Below are positions 17,452 to 25,204 of a stretch of 59,990 bases of DNA, piece by piece; position 1 is the first letter of the stretch; every line of letters begins with the position of its first letter. The notes under the pieces are model-generated. The model did not search any database. It was not told the origin of the DNA and worked only from the letters and a program-made list of their open reading frames with translations. This DNA comes from Curtobacterium sp. Leaf183 (GTDB lineage: Bacteria; Actinomycetota; Actinomycetes; Actinomycetales; Microbacteriaceae), in assembly GCF_001424385.1 (NCBI RefSeq), contig NZ_LMPO01000001.1, forward strand, positions 1 through 59,990, in the 5' to 3' direction. A program made the position numbers and the translations under genes.

Positions 17452-18609
17452 TCACACCCGCAAGGTGCGCTCCCAGACGTCGTCGGTGCCGATGAGCCGG
17501 TGCGCACGGACGTACTCGTCGGCCTGCCGTCGCGAGCCGGTCTGCACCGCGGCGACCACGGCCTCCCGCCAGGCAGCCGTGGTGTTCGGGACGACCGTCG
17601 CCAGCTCGGCGTGGCGACGGTACGGGCCGACGTCGGACAGCACGACCGGCAGGCCGAGGAGCGTGTACTCGACGAACTTCAGGTCGCTCTTGGCGTGGTT
17701 GAACGGTTCGTCGACGAGCGGAGCGACGGCGGCGTCCCAGCGCGCGGCGTGCCCGCGGAGCCAGCGGACGAAGGCGGGGTAGTGCCCGGCGCTGTCCGGG
17801 ACGGGGAGATCGTCATACCAGTCCTCGACGTCCTCGCTGACCCCGACGACCTCGAGGCGGACCGGGCGGCCGTCCGGCGCGACCAGCCCGTCGAAGACCG
17901 GGCGCAGCAGGGCGAGGTCGGCGCCGTGGGTGCGGGACCCGGCGTAGAGGACGCGGTGCGGCGCGCCCTCGGTGCGGGCGTCTGCCGGTGTGTCTGCCGG
18001 CGTGTCTGCCGGCGTGTCTGCCGGTGTGTCTGCCGGTGCATCGTTGCTCGCGGGTGCGTCCGTCGCGATCGGCGAGGTCCACAGTCGCGGGTCGACCTGG
18101 TTCTCGACGACGACGGGGGTGCCGCCGACACGCCGGACCGCCTCGGCGAGTGCGGGCGTGCTGACGATCGTGGTGTCGGCGGCGCGCACCACCGCGGTGA
18201 CCGACGCCAGGCGGCCGGGGTCGTACTCGGCGCGGCTCAGGCGGTCCCGCGCCTCGTCGGTGAAGAAGTCGTCGTCGACCTCGGCGACCAGACGCGTCCC
18301 CGTCGTCCGGAGCCGGTCCAGGAAGGCATCGAGGACGGCAGCCGGCAGGGCGTCCCGCTGCACGAGCACGACGTCGTACCGCGTGGAGTCCGCGCCGGCC
18401 GCGTAGGCCGCCGGGTCGACCTGGACGACGTCGGCCCGGCCGGACGCGGCAGTCATCTCGACGCGCTGCACCACCCGGACGTGCGCGGAGGGCGCGTGCA
18501 GACCGCCGGCGCCGTGCACGACGTAGCCCAGCACCGGACGACGACCGGCAGGACGCCGGAACCGGTCGGTGAGCCGTCGGAGGAAGCGGGGACGGTCGAC
18601 GGAGGCCAT
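17452..18609 (-). CDS. glycosyltransferase with in-frame PADT repeat
   Basis: A 385-residue GT-B-like transferase. It begins GYVVHGAGGLHAPSAHVRVVQR, then AEVDDDFFT, VENQVDPRLW, the donor side VLYAGSRTHGADL and the C-terminal HAKSDLKFVEYTLLGLPVVLSDVGPYR, where the glutamate sits in the usual nucleotide-sugar position. Between the two halves (about 192-210) is a linker of four PADT units encoded by five tandem 12-bp repeats. The ATG follows a CATGAT box by 6 nt. Divergent from the GT2 at 18,690. Function in glycan assembly is inferred from the neighbourhood. Confidence 0.75.
   Translation of the reverse strand: MASVDRPRFLRRLTDRFRRPAGRRPVLGYVVHGAGGLHAPSAHVRVVQRVEMTAASGRADVVQVDPAAYAAGADSTRYDVVLVQRDALPAAVLDAFLDRLRTTGTRLVAEVDDDFFTDEARDRLSRAEYDPGRLASVTAVVRAADTTIVSTPALAEAVRRVGGTPVVVENQVDPRLWTSPIATDAPASNDAPADTPADTPADTPADTPADARTEGAPHRVLYAGSRTHGADLALLRPVFDGLVAPDGRPVRLEVVGVSEDVEDWYDDLPVPDSAGHYPAFVRWLRGHAARWDAAVAPLVDEPFNHAKSDLKFVEYTLLGLPVVLSDVGPYRRHAELATVVPNTTAAWREAVVAAVQTGSRRQADEYVRAHRLIGTDDVWERTLRV
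17981..18040 (-). repeat. five tandem 12-bp repeats inside a glycosyltransferase gene
   Basis: Plus-strand unit TCTGCCGGYGTG at 17981, 17993, 18005, 18017 and 18029 (the last ends CA). It encodes Pro-Ala-Asp-Thr on the minus strand. Copies differ only at silent positions or at the edge. Copy changes keep the frame. Confidence 0.95.
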
Positions 18610-18615
18610 CCCGCC

Positions 18616-18621
18616 ATCATG
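18616..18621 (-). promoter_or_regulatory. -10 box (CATGAT) of the glycosyltransferase at 17,452
   Basis: CATGAT on the minus strand lies 6 nt before the ATG at 18,609, the leaderless layout seen elsewhere in the window. Confidence 0.45.
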
Positions 18622-18638
18622 ACAGTGGCTCGCGCCCG

Positions 18639-18644
18639 TAGGAT
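18639..18644 (+). promoter_or_regulatory. -10 box (TAGGAT) for the GT2/membrane transferase operon
   Basis: TAGGAT followed by GGTCGG; the GTG is 45 nt downstream, so this transcript should have a leader of about 40 nt. An ATGACA that could serve as -35 lies 14 nt upstream, which is short. Confidence 0.5.
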
Positions 18645-18689
18645 GGTCGGGTTGCCCGCCACGCCGACCTCCGAGGACCCGTCACCCAC

Positions 18690-19631
18690 GTGAAGCTGTT
18701 CGTGCAGATCCCCTGTCTCAACGAGGAGCACACGCTCCCCGCCGTCCTCGAGACGATCCCGACCTCGATCCCGGGCATCGACGAGATCGAGGTGCTCGTC
18801 ATCGACGACGGGTCGACGGACCGCACCGTCGAGGTCGCGAAGGCCCACGGTGTCCGGCACTTCGTCCGGCACACCACGAACATGGGGCTCGCACGGTCGT
18901 TCCGGGACGGGGTCGACTACGCGCTGCTGCACGGCGCGGACATCGTCGTCAACACCGACGGCGACAACCAGTACCCCCAGGCGCACATCACCGAACTCGT
19001 GCAGCCGATCATCGCCGGCACCGCCGAGATCGTGATCGGCGACCGGCAGACCCGCACGATCGAGCACTTCTCCGGCTTCAAGAAGGTCATGCAGCGCTTC
19101 GGGTCCTGGGTGGCCAGCCGTGCGGCCGGTCTCGACCTTCCCGACGCCGCCAGCGGGTTCCGCGCCTACTCGAAGTACTCGCTGATCCGGTTGAACATCG
19201 TGACCCGCTTCAGCTACTGCATGGAGACCATCGTGCAGGCGGGCTACAAGCGCCTGGCGATCGCGAGCATCCCGATCACCACGAACGCGAAGACCCGCGA
19301 GTCCCGGCTCTTCAAGAACATCTGGCAGCACATGTTCCAGTCGGGCTCCGCCATCGCCCGCGTCTACCTGATGTACCGCCCGATGGCGCTGTTCCTCTGG
19401 GTCGCCCTGGTGCTCGGTGGTCTCGGCGCCTGGCCGCTCGTCCGGTACCTGGTGCTCCTGGCCATGCACTCCGGCGGCAACCACCTGCAGTCGATCATCC
19501 TGGGGGTGGTGCTGCTCATCACGGCGGTGCTCGCGATCGTGATCGGCGTCGTCGCGGACCTGACCCGCCTGAACCGCACGCTCGCCGAGGAACAGCTCGA
19601 CCTGCAGAAGCTCGCACGGTACGGGGACTGA
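18690..19631 (+). CDS. polyprenyl-phosphate glycosyltransferase (GT2, ArnC/DPM-like)
   Basis: A 313-residue GT2 enzyme that would make a polyprenyl-phosphate-linked sugar for use outside the membrane. N-terminal QIPCLNEEHTLP, then VIDDGSTDRT, the DXD region VNTDGDNQY (about 87-95) and the acceptor loop SGFRAYSKYS. Two hydrophobic segments (about 230-285) anchor the C-terminus, as in ArnC/GtrB. GTG start. The next gene, a polytopic membrane transferase, begins one base after its stop; a donor-maker/user pair is the natural reading. Confidence 0.85.
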   Translation: MKLFVQIPCLNEEHTLPAVLETIPTSIPGIDEIEVLVIDDGSTDRTVEVAKAHGVRHFVRHTTNMGLARSFRDGVDYALLHGADIVVNTDGDNQYPQAHITELVQPIIAGTAEIVIGDRQTRTIEHFSGFKKVMQRFGSWVASRAAGLDLPDAASGFRAYSKYSLIRLNIVTRFSYCMETIVQAGYKRLAIASIPITTNAKTRESRLFKNIWQHMFQSGSAIARVYLMYRPMALFLWVALVLGGLGAWPLVRYLVLLAMHSGGNHLQSIILGVVLLITAVLAIVIGVVADLTRLNRTLAEEQLDLQKLARYGD

Positions 19632-19632
19632 G

Positions 19633-21162
19633 GTGACGACGGACAGCCGTCCCACCCGATCGACCCTGCTCTGGGCGGCCGCCGTGGCCGTGCTCGGCGT
19701 CGTGGTCGGCGCGGCGGGGTCGTGGATCCCGGCCGCGTGGGCCGACGAAGCGGCCACGATGAGCGGCGTCCGGCGGTCGATCCCGGAACTCTGGCACATG
19801 GCGCACAACGTCGACGGGGTTCACTCTTTCTACTACCTGCTGCTGCACCTGTGGTTCGAGGTCGTGCCGTACAGCCCGTTCTGGCTACGGCTGCCGAGCG
19901 CACTCGCCACCGGGCTCGCCGCCGGGCTGGTCGTGCTCCTGGTCCACCGGCTCGCCGGGATCCGCCCGGCCGTCGCCGCGGGCATCGTGTACTGCATCCT
20001 GCCGCGCGTGACCTTCTCGGCGATCGAGGGGCGCTCGAACGCCCTCACCGCCGCCGCCGCGGTCGGGCTCACCCTGCTGCTCGTCGTCGCGGTGGCCGCC
20101 ACGGTGGAGCGACGTCGCAGCGTCTGGCTGTGGTGGGTGCTCTACGCGGTCGTGGCGATCGCGGGCAGCGTGCTCTTCGTCTACGTCGCGCTCATCCTCG
20201 TGGCCCACGCCGTCACCCTCGCGCTCTGGCAGCTGCGCCGCCTCGCGCGTCGCCGGTCACCGTCCATGGTGCGGCCGGCGGTGTTCTGGCTCGGCGCCGC
20301 GGTGGTCACCGGTGCCGCCCTGCTGCCGTTCGTCCGGACCGTCTCCGGCCAGACCGCGCAGCTGTACTGGATGGGTCCGCTGACCATCGGCCCGGCCCTG
20401 ACCAAGCGGGTCTTCGTCGACCAGTGGTTCCTCGGCTTCGGGGCGTGGGCTCCGGTGCCGTTCGTGCTCATGGCGGTCGGAGCCGTGGCGACCCTCGCGG
20501 TGCCCCGGCTCCGGACACGCATCCCCGCGCTCGAGGTCGCCGTGCCGGTCGTCGTCATCCCCACCGTCGTGGTCGTGGCCGTGTCGATCCTGATCCGGCC
20601 GTTCTACGACCCGCGCTACTTCACCTTCTGCACCCCGTTCGTCGCGGTGTTGCTCGGGCTGGCGCTGACGTGCCTGCCGTGGCGCACCGCGACCGCAGCG
20701 GCGCTCGTCGTGGCCGCGGGCCTGGTGGCCCCGATCTACCTGGCGCAGCGCACCCCGACCTCCAAGGACGACTCCACCTGGAACGTCGCGGCGGCGCTCA
20801 TCACCACCGAGCGCGCGAAGGAGCCGGCCGGCACCGTCGACGCGGTCTACTACGGGCCACTGCCGAGCCACACCAACCGCACGACCGAGTTCGTCGCGTC
20901 GTCCTACCCGCAGGCGTTCGCGGGCATGCGGGACCTGACCGAGCGGCGCAGTGCCGTCTCGATCGGTCAGCTCTGGGCCGACCGGACCACGACCGCCGAC
21001 CCCCTGCCGAGCACCGAGGGCGTCGACCGGGTCTGGTTCGTCGGCGAGGCGACGCCGGACCAGCCTCGCATCCCGGAGGAGCAGCTCGCCGCGCAGGGGT
21101 GGCACGTCGAGCGGCAGTGGGCCGAGAGCGCGTTCACGATCATCGTCTTCGCGCGCGACTGA
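19633..21162 (+). CDS. GT-C type membrane glycosyltransferase (GT39-like)
   Basis: A 509-residue polytopic protein with about ten membrane segments. The first periplasmic loop has WADEAATMSG, the acidic pair expected of GT-C enzymes using polyprenyl-phosphate sugars, and then NVDGVHSFYYLLLHLW, similar to membrane mannosyl/arabinosyltransferases. A C-terminal soluble domain (about 380-509) lies outside. It probably transfers the sugar made by the GT2 immediately upstream to the surface glycan (inference). Followed by the rmlB promoter. Confidence 0.75.
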   Translation: MTTDSRPTRSTLLWAAAVAVLGVVVGAAGSWIPAAWADEAATMSGVRRSIPELWHMAHNVDGVHSFYYLLLHLWFEVVPYSPFWLRLPSALATGLAAGLVVLLVHRLAGIRPAVAAGIVYCILPRVTFSAIEGRSNALTAAAAVGLTLLLVVAVAATVERRRSVWLWWVLYAVVAIAGSVLFVYVALILVAHAVTLALWQLRRLARRRSPSMVRPAVFWLGAAVVTGAALLPFVRTVSGQTAQLYWMGPLTIGPALTKRVFVDQWFLGFGAWAPVPFVLMAVGAVATLAVPRLRTRIPALEVAVPVVVIPTVVVVAVSILIRPFYDPRYFTFCTPFVAVLLGLALTCLPWRTATAAALVVAAGLVAPIYLAQRTPTSKDDSTWNVAAALITTERAKEPAGTVDAVYYGPLPSHTNRTTEFVASSYPQAFAGMRDLTERRSAVSIGQLWADRTTTADPLPSTEGVDRVWFVGEATPDQPRIPEEQLAAQGWHVERQWAESAFTIIVFARD

Positions 21163-21181
21163 CGGCCCTGGACGACGCCGC

Positions 21182-21187
21182 TAGACT
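21182..21187 (+). promoter_or_regulatory. -10 box (TAGACT) of rmlBD
   Basis: TAGACT lies 61 nt before the rmlB GTG. The leader carries a strong AAAAGGA ribosome site 7-8 nt before the start. Confidence 0.5.
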
Positions 21188-21248
21188 GCCGGGCGACCGT
21201 CGTCGGCACATCGAGCCGACCTCCATCGGCCACGAAAAGGAAACCAGC

Positions 21249-22235
21249 GTGAAGATCCTCGTCACCGGAGGAGCCGGCTTCATCGGCTCGAACTTCGTCC
21301 GCCGCACCCTGCAGGACGCCTACCCCGGCCTCGAAGGTGCCGAGGTCGTCGTCTACGACGCCCTGACGTACTCGGGCAACCTCGAGAACCTCGCCCCGGT
21401 CGCGGACTCACCGCGGTACTCGTTCGTGCAGGGCGACATCCGCGATGCCGCGAAGCTCGACGAGGTCGTCCCGACGGTCGACGCGATCGTGCACTTCGCG
21501 GCCGAGTCGCACGTCGACCGGTCCGTCCGCGACTCCGGCATCTTCGTGGAGACCAACGTCGTCGGCACCCAGCGCCTGCTCGACGCGGCCCTGCGCCACG
21601 GCACCGAGCGCTTCGTGCACGTCTCCACCGACGAGGTCTACGGATCGATCAGCGAAGGCTCGTGGGCCGAGGACCGCCCGCTCGAGCCGAACTCGCCGTA
21701 CTCGGCGTCGAAGGCCGGCAGCGACCTGCTCGCCCGCAGCTACCACCGCACGCACGGCATGAACCTCTCGATCACGCGCTGCTCGAACAACTACGGGCCG
21801 TACCACTTCCCCGAGAAGGTCATCCCGCTGTTCGTCACGAACCTCATCGACGACGTGCACGTCCCGCTCTACGGCGAGGGCAACAACATCCGCGACTGGC
21901 TGCACGTCGACGACCACACCCGCGGCATCGCGATGGTGCTCGTCGGGGGCCGTGCGGGCGAGATCTACAACATCGGCGGCGGGACCGAGCTCACGAACAA
22001 GGAGCTCACCGAGATGCTGCTCGAGGCAACCGGCAAGGACTGGTCCTACGTCGACCGCGTCGCCGACCGCCTCGGCCACGACCTCCGCTACTCGGTGGAC
22101 ATCTCGAAGATCCAGGCCGAGCTCGGCTACGAGCCGCAGGTCCCGTTCGCGCAGGGCCTCGCCGACGTCGTGCAGTGGTACCGCGACAACCGCGCCTGGT
22201 GGGAGCCGCTCAAGGAGCGCGCGGCGCTCGCATGA
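21249..22235 (+). CDS. rmlB: dTDP-glucose 4,6-dehydratase
   Basis: RmlB converts dTDP-glucose to dTDP-4-keto-6-deoxyglucose with bound NAD. The 328-residue SDR enzyme has the N-terminal TGGAGFIGSN loop, the catalytic TDE (127-129) and YSASK with Tyr151 and Lys155, plus SNNYGPYHFPEK and GEGNNIRDWLHVDDH of this family. The GTG at 21,249 is fixed by AAAAGGA. Stop and next start overlap (ATGA), coupling it to rmlD. With rmlC-rmlA at 14,407-15,889 the rhamnose pathway is complete. Confidence 0.97.
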   Translation: MKILVTGGAGFIGSNFVRRTLQDAYPGLEGAEVVVYDALTYSGNLENLAPVADSPRYSFVQGDIRDAAKLDEVVPTVDAIVHFAAESHVDRSVRDSGIFVETNVVGTQRLLDAALRHGTERFVHVSTDEVYGSISEGSWAEDRPLEPNSPYSASKAGSDLLARSYHRTHGMNLSITRCSNNYGPYHFPEKVIPLFVTNLIDDVHVPLYGEGNNIRDWLHVDDHTRGIAMVLVGGRAGEIYNIGGGTELTNKELTEMLLEATGKDWSYVDRVADRLGHDLRYSVDISKIQAELGYEPQVPFAQGLADVVQWYRDNRAWWEPLKERAALA

Positions 22236-23080
22236 CCCGGTACCTCATCACCGGCGCCGCCGGCATGCTCGGCCAGGACCTCCAGCAGGCACTCGCCGGC
22301 CGTGACGTCACCGCGCTCTCCCGCGCGGATCTCGACATCACCGACCAGGACGCCGTCTCCGCGGCGGTCACCGGCCACGACGTCGTGATCAACGCGGCGG
22401 CGTACACGAAGGTCGACGACGCAGAGTCCGACGAGGCAGCGGCCTTCGCGGTCAACGCCCGCGGCCCGGAGGTCCTGGCCACCGCCGCGGTCGCCGCCGG
22501 CGCGAAGCTCGTCCACGTGTCCACCGACTACGTCTTCGACGGCAACGGCACCTCGCCGTACGCCGAGGACGAGCCGACCGACCCGATCGGCGCCTACGGC
22601 CGGACGAAGGCGGCCGGCGAAGCAGCGGTGCGCGCGATCGCCCCGGACTCCTCGTACGTCGTGCGGGCCGCGTGGCTCTACGGTGCCGGCGGTCCGAACT
22701 TCGCGAAGACGATGATCCGCCTCGCCGGGTCGCACGACACCGTGAGCGTCGTCACCGACCAGATCGGGCAGCCGACGTGGACGGGTGACCTGGCCCGCCA
22801 GATCGTCGCGCTCCTCGACGCGGACGCTCCGGCCGGCATCTACCACGGCACGAACGGCGGCCAGGGGTCCTGGCTCGACTTCACGAAGGCGATCTACACC
22901 GAGGTCGGCCTCGACCCGGAGCGGGTCCTGCCGACCGACAGCTCGGCCTTCGTGCGTCCGGCGCCGCGCCCCGCCTACAGCGTGCTCGGACACGACGCCT
23001 GGCATCGCGCCGGCCTCGAGCCGATGCGCGACTGGCGGGCGGCGTTGCACGCGGCGGTCCAGGCGGGCGTCCTGGCCTAG
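22232..23080 (+). CDS. rmlD: dTDP-4-dehydrorhamnose reductase
   Basis: RmlD performs the final NAD(P)H reduction to dTDP-L-rhamnose. 282 residues; N-terminal ITGAAGMLGQDL, VINAAAYTKVDDAE, HVSTDYVFDG and catalytic YGRTK (Tyr122, Lys126), then QIGQPTWTGDLAR. All are family hallmarks and the length is normal. It overlaps rmlB by 4 bp. A terminator hairpin follows 14 bp after its stop. Confidence 0.96.
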   Translation: MTRYLITGAAGMLGQDLQQALAGRDVTALSRADLDITDQDAVSAAVTGHDVVINAAAYTKVDDAESDEAAAFAVNARGPEVLATAAVAAGAKLVHVSTDYVFDGNGTSPYAEDEPTDPIGAYGRTKAAGEAAVRAIAPDSSYVVRAAWLYGAGGPNFAKTMIRLAGSHDTVSVVTDQIGQPTWTGDLARQIVALLDADAPAGIYHGTNGGQGSWLDFTKAIYTEVGLDPERVLPTDSSAFVRPAPRPAYSVLGHDAWHRAGLEPMRDWRAALHAAVQAGVLA

Positions 23081-23094
23081 TCGGTCCCACCACC

Positions 23095-23130
23095 GACGGT
23101 GCGCGGTCCCGACCGGGGCCGCGCACCGTC
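23095..23130. terminator. terminator between rmlD and a convergent membrane gene
   Basis: Arms 23095-23106 (GACGGTGCGCGG) and 23119-23130 are perfect complements with a 12-nt loop. Downstream (to 23211) are short imperfect GGCTTCCGGC repeats and nothing else recognisable. Confidence 0.75.
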
Positions 23131-23211
23131 GTCTACCGGCGTCTGCCGGTCTCGGCTTCCGGCGTCGGCCTCCGGCGGCTTCCGGCGGCTTCCGGCGGCG
23201 ACGGGAACGCG

Positions 23212-25119
23212 TCAGGGGTCGAGTCGGACGATGTCCACTCGACAGGGCGTCGCCGAGCCACCCCGGCTGTCGTCCGTACACGGGATCAGCGCCACGAACG
23301 ACCCCACCCGGGTCCCGACGTCGGCGTAGTCCCGTTCCGGCTGCCCGGCGTCGTCGTACTGCAGGAAGTACTCGATCCCCACCTGCGAGAACAGCTCCCG
23401 CTGCTCGGCCGAGTCGATCGCGTAGCCCTGACCGGACCGACCGTAGGCATGCGCGTCGACCAGCAGCGCCAGGCTCGACGTCACGCGGGTGTTCGTGCCG
23501 ATCACCCGCGCACCCGCGGGCAGGTCGCCGCTCGCCGCGATGTCCTCGGCGAGCTGACGGATCGGGGGCTTCCCCGGGCCGGTCAGCACGGGCACGGCGA
23601 CACCGCTGGCGGTGGAGGCCACGAAGGGCGCCCGCGTCCCGAGGACGTTCTGGGCGAAGGACGCCAGGGCGAGCGCGAGCACCACGAGCACGACGACGAC
23701 CCGGCTGACCACGCCCCGGACGGACGCGGCGCGCCACACCCGAGGCAGCATCACCGTCGCGAGCAGCATGGCCACCGGGAACAGCGGCCAGTAGTACCGG
23801 ACGTTGCCGCCGGCACTCGAGGCCGACGTGATCGCCGCGTACCCGAGGAAGTAGATGAGCCCGACCACCCCGGTCAGGACGACGAACGGCGACCGCCGGA
23901 ACCGGACCGCCCCGACGACGAGCGCGGCGGCGAACAGCAGCCCGACCGGCAGGGTCGCCACGTTCGCGTCGGAGATCTTCTTCACGTAGAAGGGGAACGC
24001 CTGCAGCCGCTGCGACACGTAGTACCGCGCCTTGCCCGCGAGCGACCGGTCCGGGGTCGTCGCCGTGGTCGCGGCGGCGTCGGCGGTCGGGGTCGAGGTC
24101 GGGGCCGGTGTGTCGGTCGGCCGGTCGAACGGTCCCTGGCGGTAGACGTCGGGGGTGAAGTCCTCGTTCGGGGTGGTGGCAGCCGGGTTCGGCGGCACGG
24201 GCAGGAACGGCCAGCCCTGGTCGTTCGTGGCCGAGCTGAACTTGTTGCCGAAGTTCACCCCGAACGACGATCCGATCATCACCCCGTCGTACTTGACACT
24301 GAGCGCCCCCACCCACGGCGCCGCGGTCAGCGCGAACGCGACCGCCACCACCACCGGGGTGAGCCACGGGCGGCGGATCCGCTCCCGGTCTGGGCCCGTG
24401 CGCCGCGCCGACCACCACCGCACGAGCAACCACGCCACGACCGACACGACCGCGACGGGCAGGACGTAGAGCTTGGTGCAGTACCCCAGGGTCACGACCA
24501 GCCCGAGCACGGCGGCCGACGCCACACGCGTCCGCACGCCGGAACGCAGTGACCGGTCGGCCCAGCGCAACGCCCACAGGAACACGACGACCCAGGCGAC
24601 CACGAGCAGGTCGGGGGTGCGCGGGGGTGCGGCCTGCATGACCGCCGGCGTCACGACGACCATGTAGACGAGTGCCGGGACGATGCGTCGGGTCTCGCTC
24701 CAGACGAGCCACCCGCCGACGCCCACGACGAGGGCGGCGGCGAAGCAGCTGACCACGCCGATCGCGTCCTCGAGGCCGACCCCGGCCGCGATGAGCGCCG
24801 CGGACAACCACGACACCATCGGCGACCAGTACGCGTTGACCGCGTCCGACACGTCCCCACGCGCGTACTGCTGCGCGATCGACAGGTACGAGATCCCGTC
24901 GCCGGACGTGACCTGCAGCCGCTGCTGGGCGACGACGACGGCGACGAGCACGACCGCGACGACGAGCACCGCACCGAGGACGACCGAGCCCCTGACCATC
25001 GCGAGCGGACGCCGACCGACGGACGCCGCAGCCGTCGGGGCGGTCATCGCAGCGGACGCCGCAGCCGTCGGGGCGGTCAGCGCGGCGGGCGACGCAGCCG
25101 TCGGCGGTGTTCGGGTCAC
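23212..25119 (-). CDS. GT-C type polytopic membrane glycosyltransferase
   Basis: A 635-residue membrane protein with about eleven hydrophobic segments. In the first outside loop SGDGISYLSIAQQYARGD gives the acidic residue expected in GT39/GT83-like enzymes. A large Pro/Thr/Ala-rich external loop (about 320-360, with APTSTPTADAAATTATT) interrupts the membrane part and a soluble C-terminal domain follows. The GTG at 25,119 is chosen because CACGAT lies 6 nt before it and the N-terminus starts just ahead of an Ala/Thr repeat region; longer frames run into the divergent promoter. Substrate unknown. Confidence 0.7.
   Translation of the reverse strand: MTRTPPTAASPAALTAPTAAASAAMTAPTAAASVGRRPLAMVRGSVVLGAVLVVAVVLVAVVVAQQRLQVTSGDGISYLSIAQQYARGDVSDAVNAYWSPMVSWLSAALIAAGVGLEDAIGVVSCFAAALVVGVGGWLVWSETRRIVPALVYMVVVTPAVMQAAPPRTPDLLVVAWVVVFLWALRWADRSLRSGVRTRVASAAVLGLVVTLGYCTKLYVLPVAVVSVVAWLLVRWWSARRTGPDRERIRRPWLTPVVVAVAFALTAAPWVGALSVKYDGVMIGSSFGVNFGNKFSSATNDQGWPFLPVPPNPAATTPNEDFTPDVYRQGPFDRPTDTPAPTSTPTADAAATTATTPDRSLAGKARYYVSQRLQAFPFYVKKISDANVATLPVGLLFAAALVVGAVRFRRSPFVVLTGVVGLIYFLGYAAITSASSAGGNVRYYWPLFPVAMLLATVMLPRVWRAASVRGVVSRVVVVLVVLALALASFAQNVLGTRAPFVASTASGVAVPVLTGPGKPPIRQLAEDIAASGDLPAGARVIGTNTRVTSSLALLVDAHAYGRSGQGYAIDSAEQRELFSQVGIEYFLQYDDAGQPERDYADVGTRVGSFVALIPCTDDSRGGSATPCRVDIVRLDP
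25022..25110 (-). repeat. 33-bp tandem repeat at the 5' end of a membrane protein gene
   Basis: Two nearly identical 33-bp units (25022-25054, 25055-25087) and a degenerate third. Each adds 11 Ala/Thr/Pro-rich residues before the first membrane segment, so copy changes stay in frame. Confidence 0.85.
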
Positions 25120-25125
25120 CCGACC

Positions 25126-25131
25126 ATCGTG
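25126..25131 (-). promoter_or_regulatory. -10-like box (CACGAT), leaderless
   Basis: CACGAT on the minus strand lies 6 nt before the GTG at 25,119. It departs from TANNNT at position 1 only. Confidence 0.35.
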
Positions 25132-25192
25132 CCATCCGTCCACGCGGGCCCCGAACTCCGGCGCGGCGCTCCCGGCGCACCGCGGCGTCTGC

Positions 25193-25198
25193 CAGGAT
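25193..25198 (+). promoter_or_regulatory. -10-like box (CAGGAT), leaderless
   Basis: CAGGAT lies 6 nt before the GTG at 25,205, mirroring the divergent gene 85 bp away. Confidence 0.4.
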
Positions 25199-25204
25199 CG
25201 CTCG

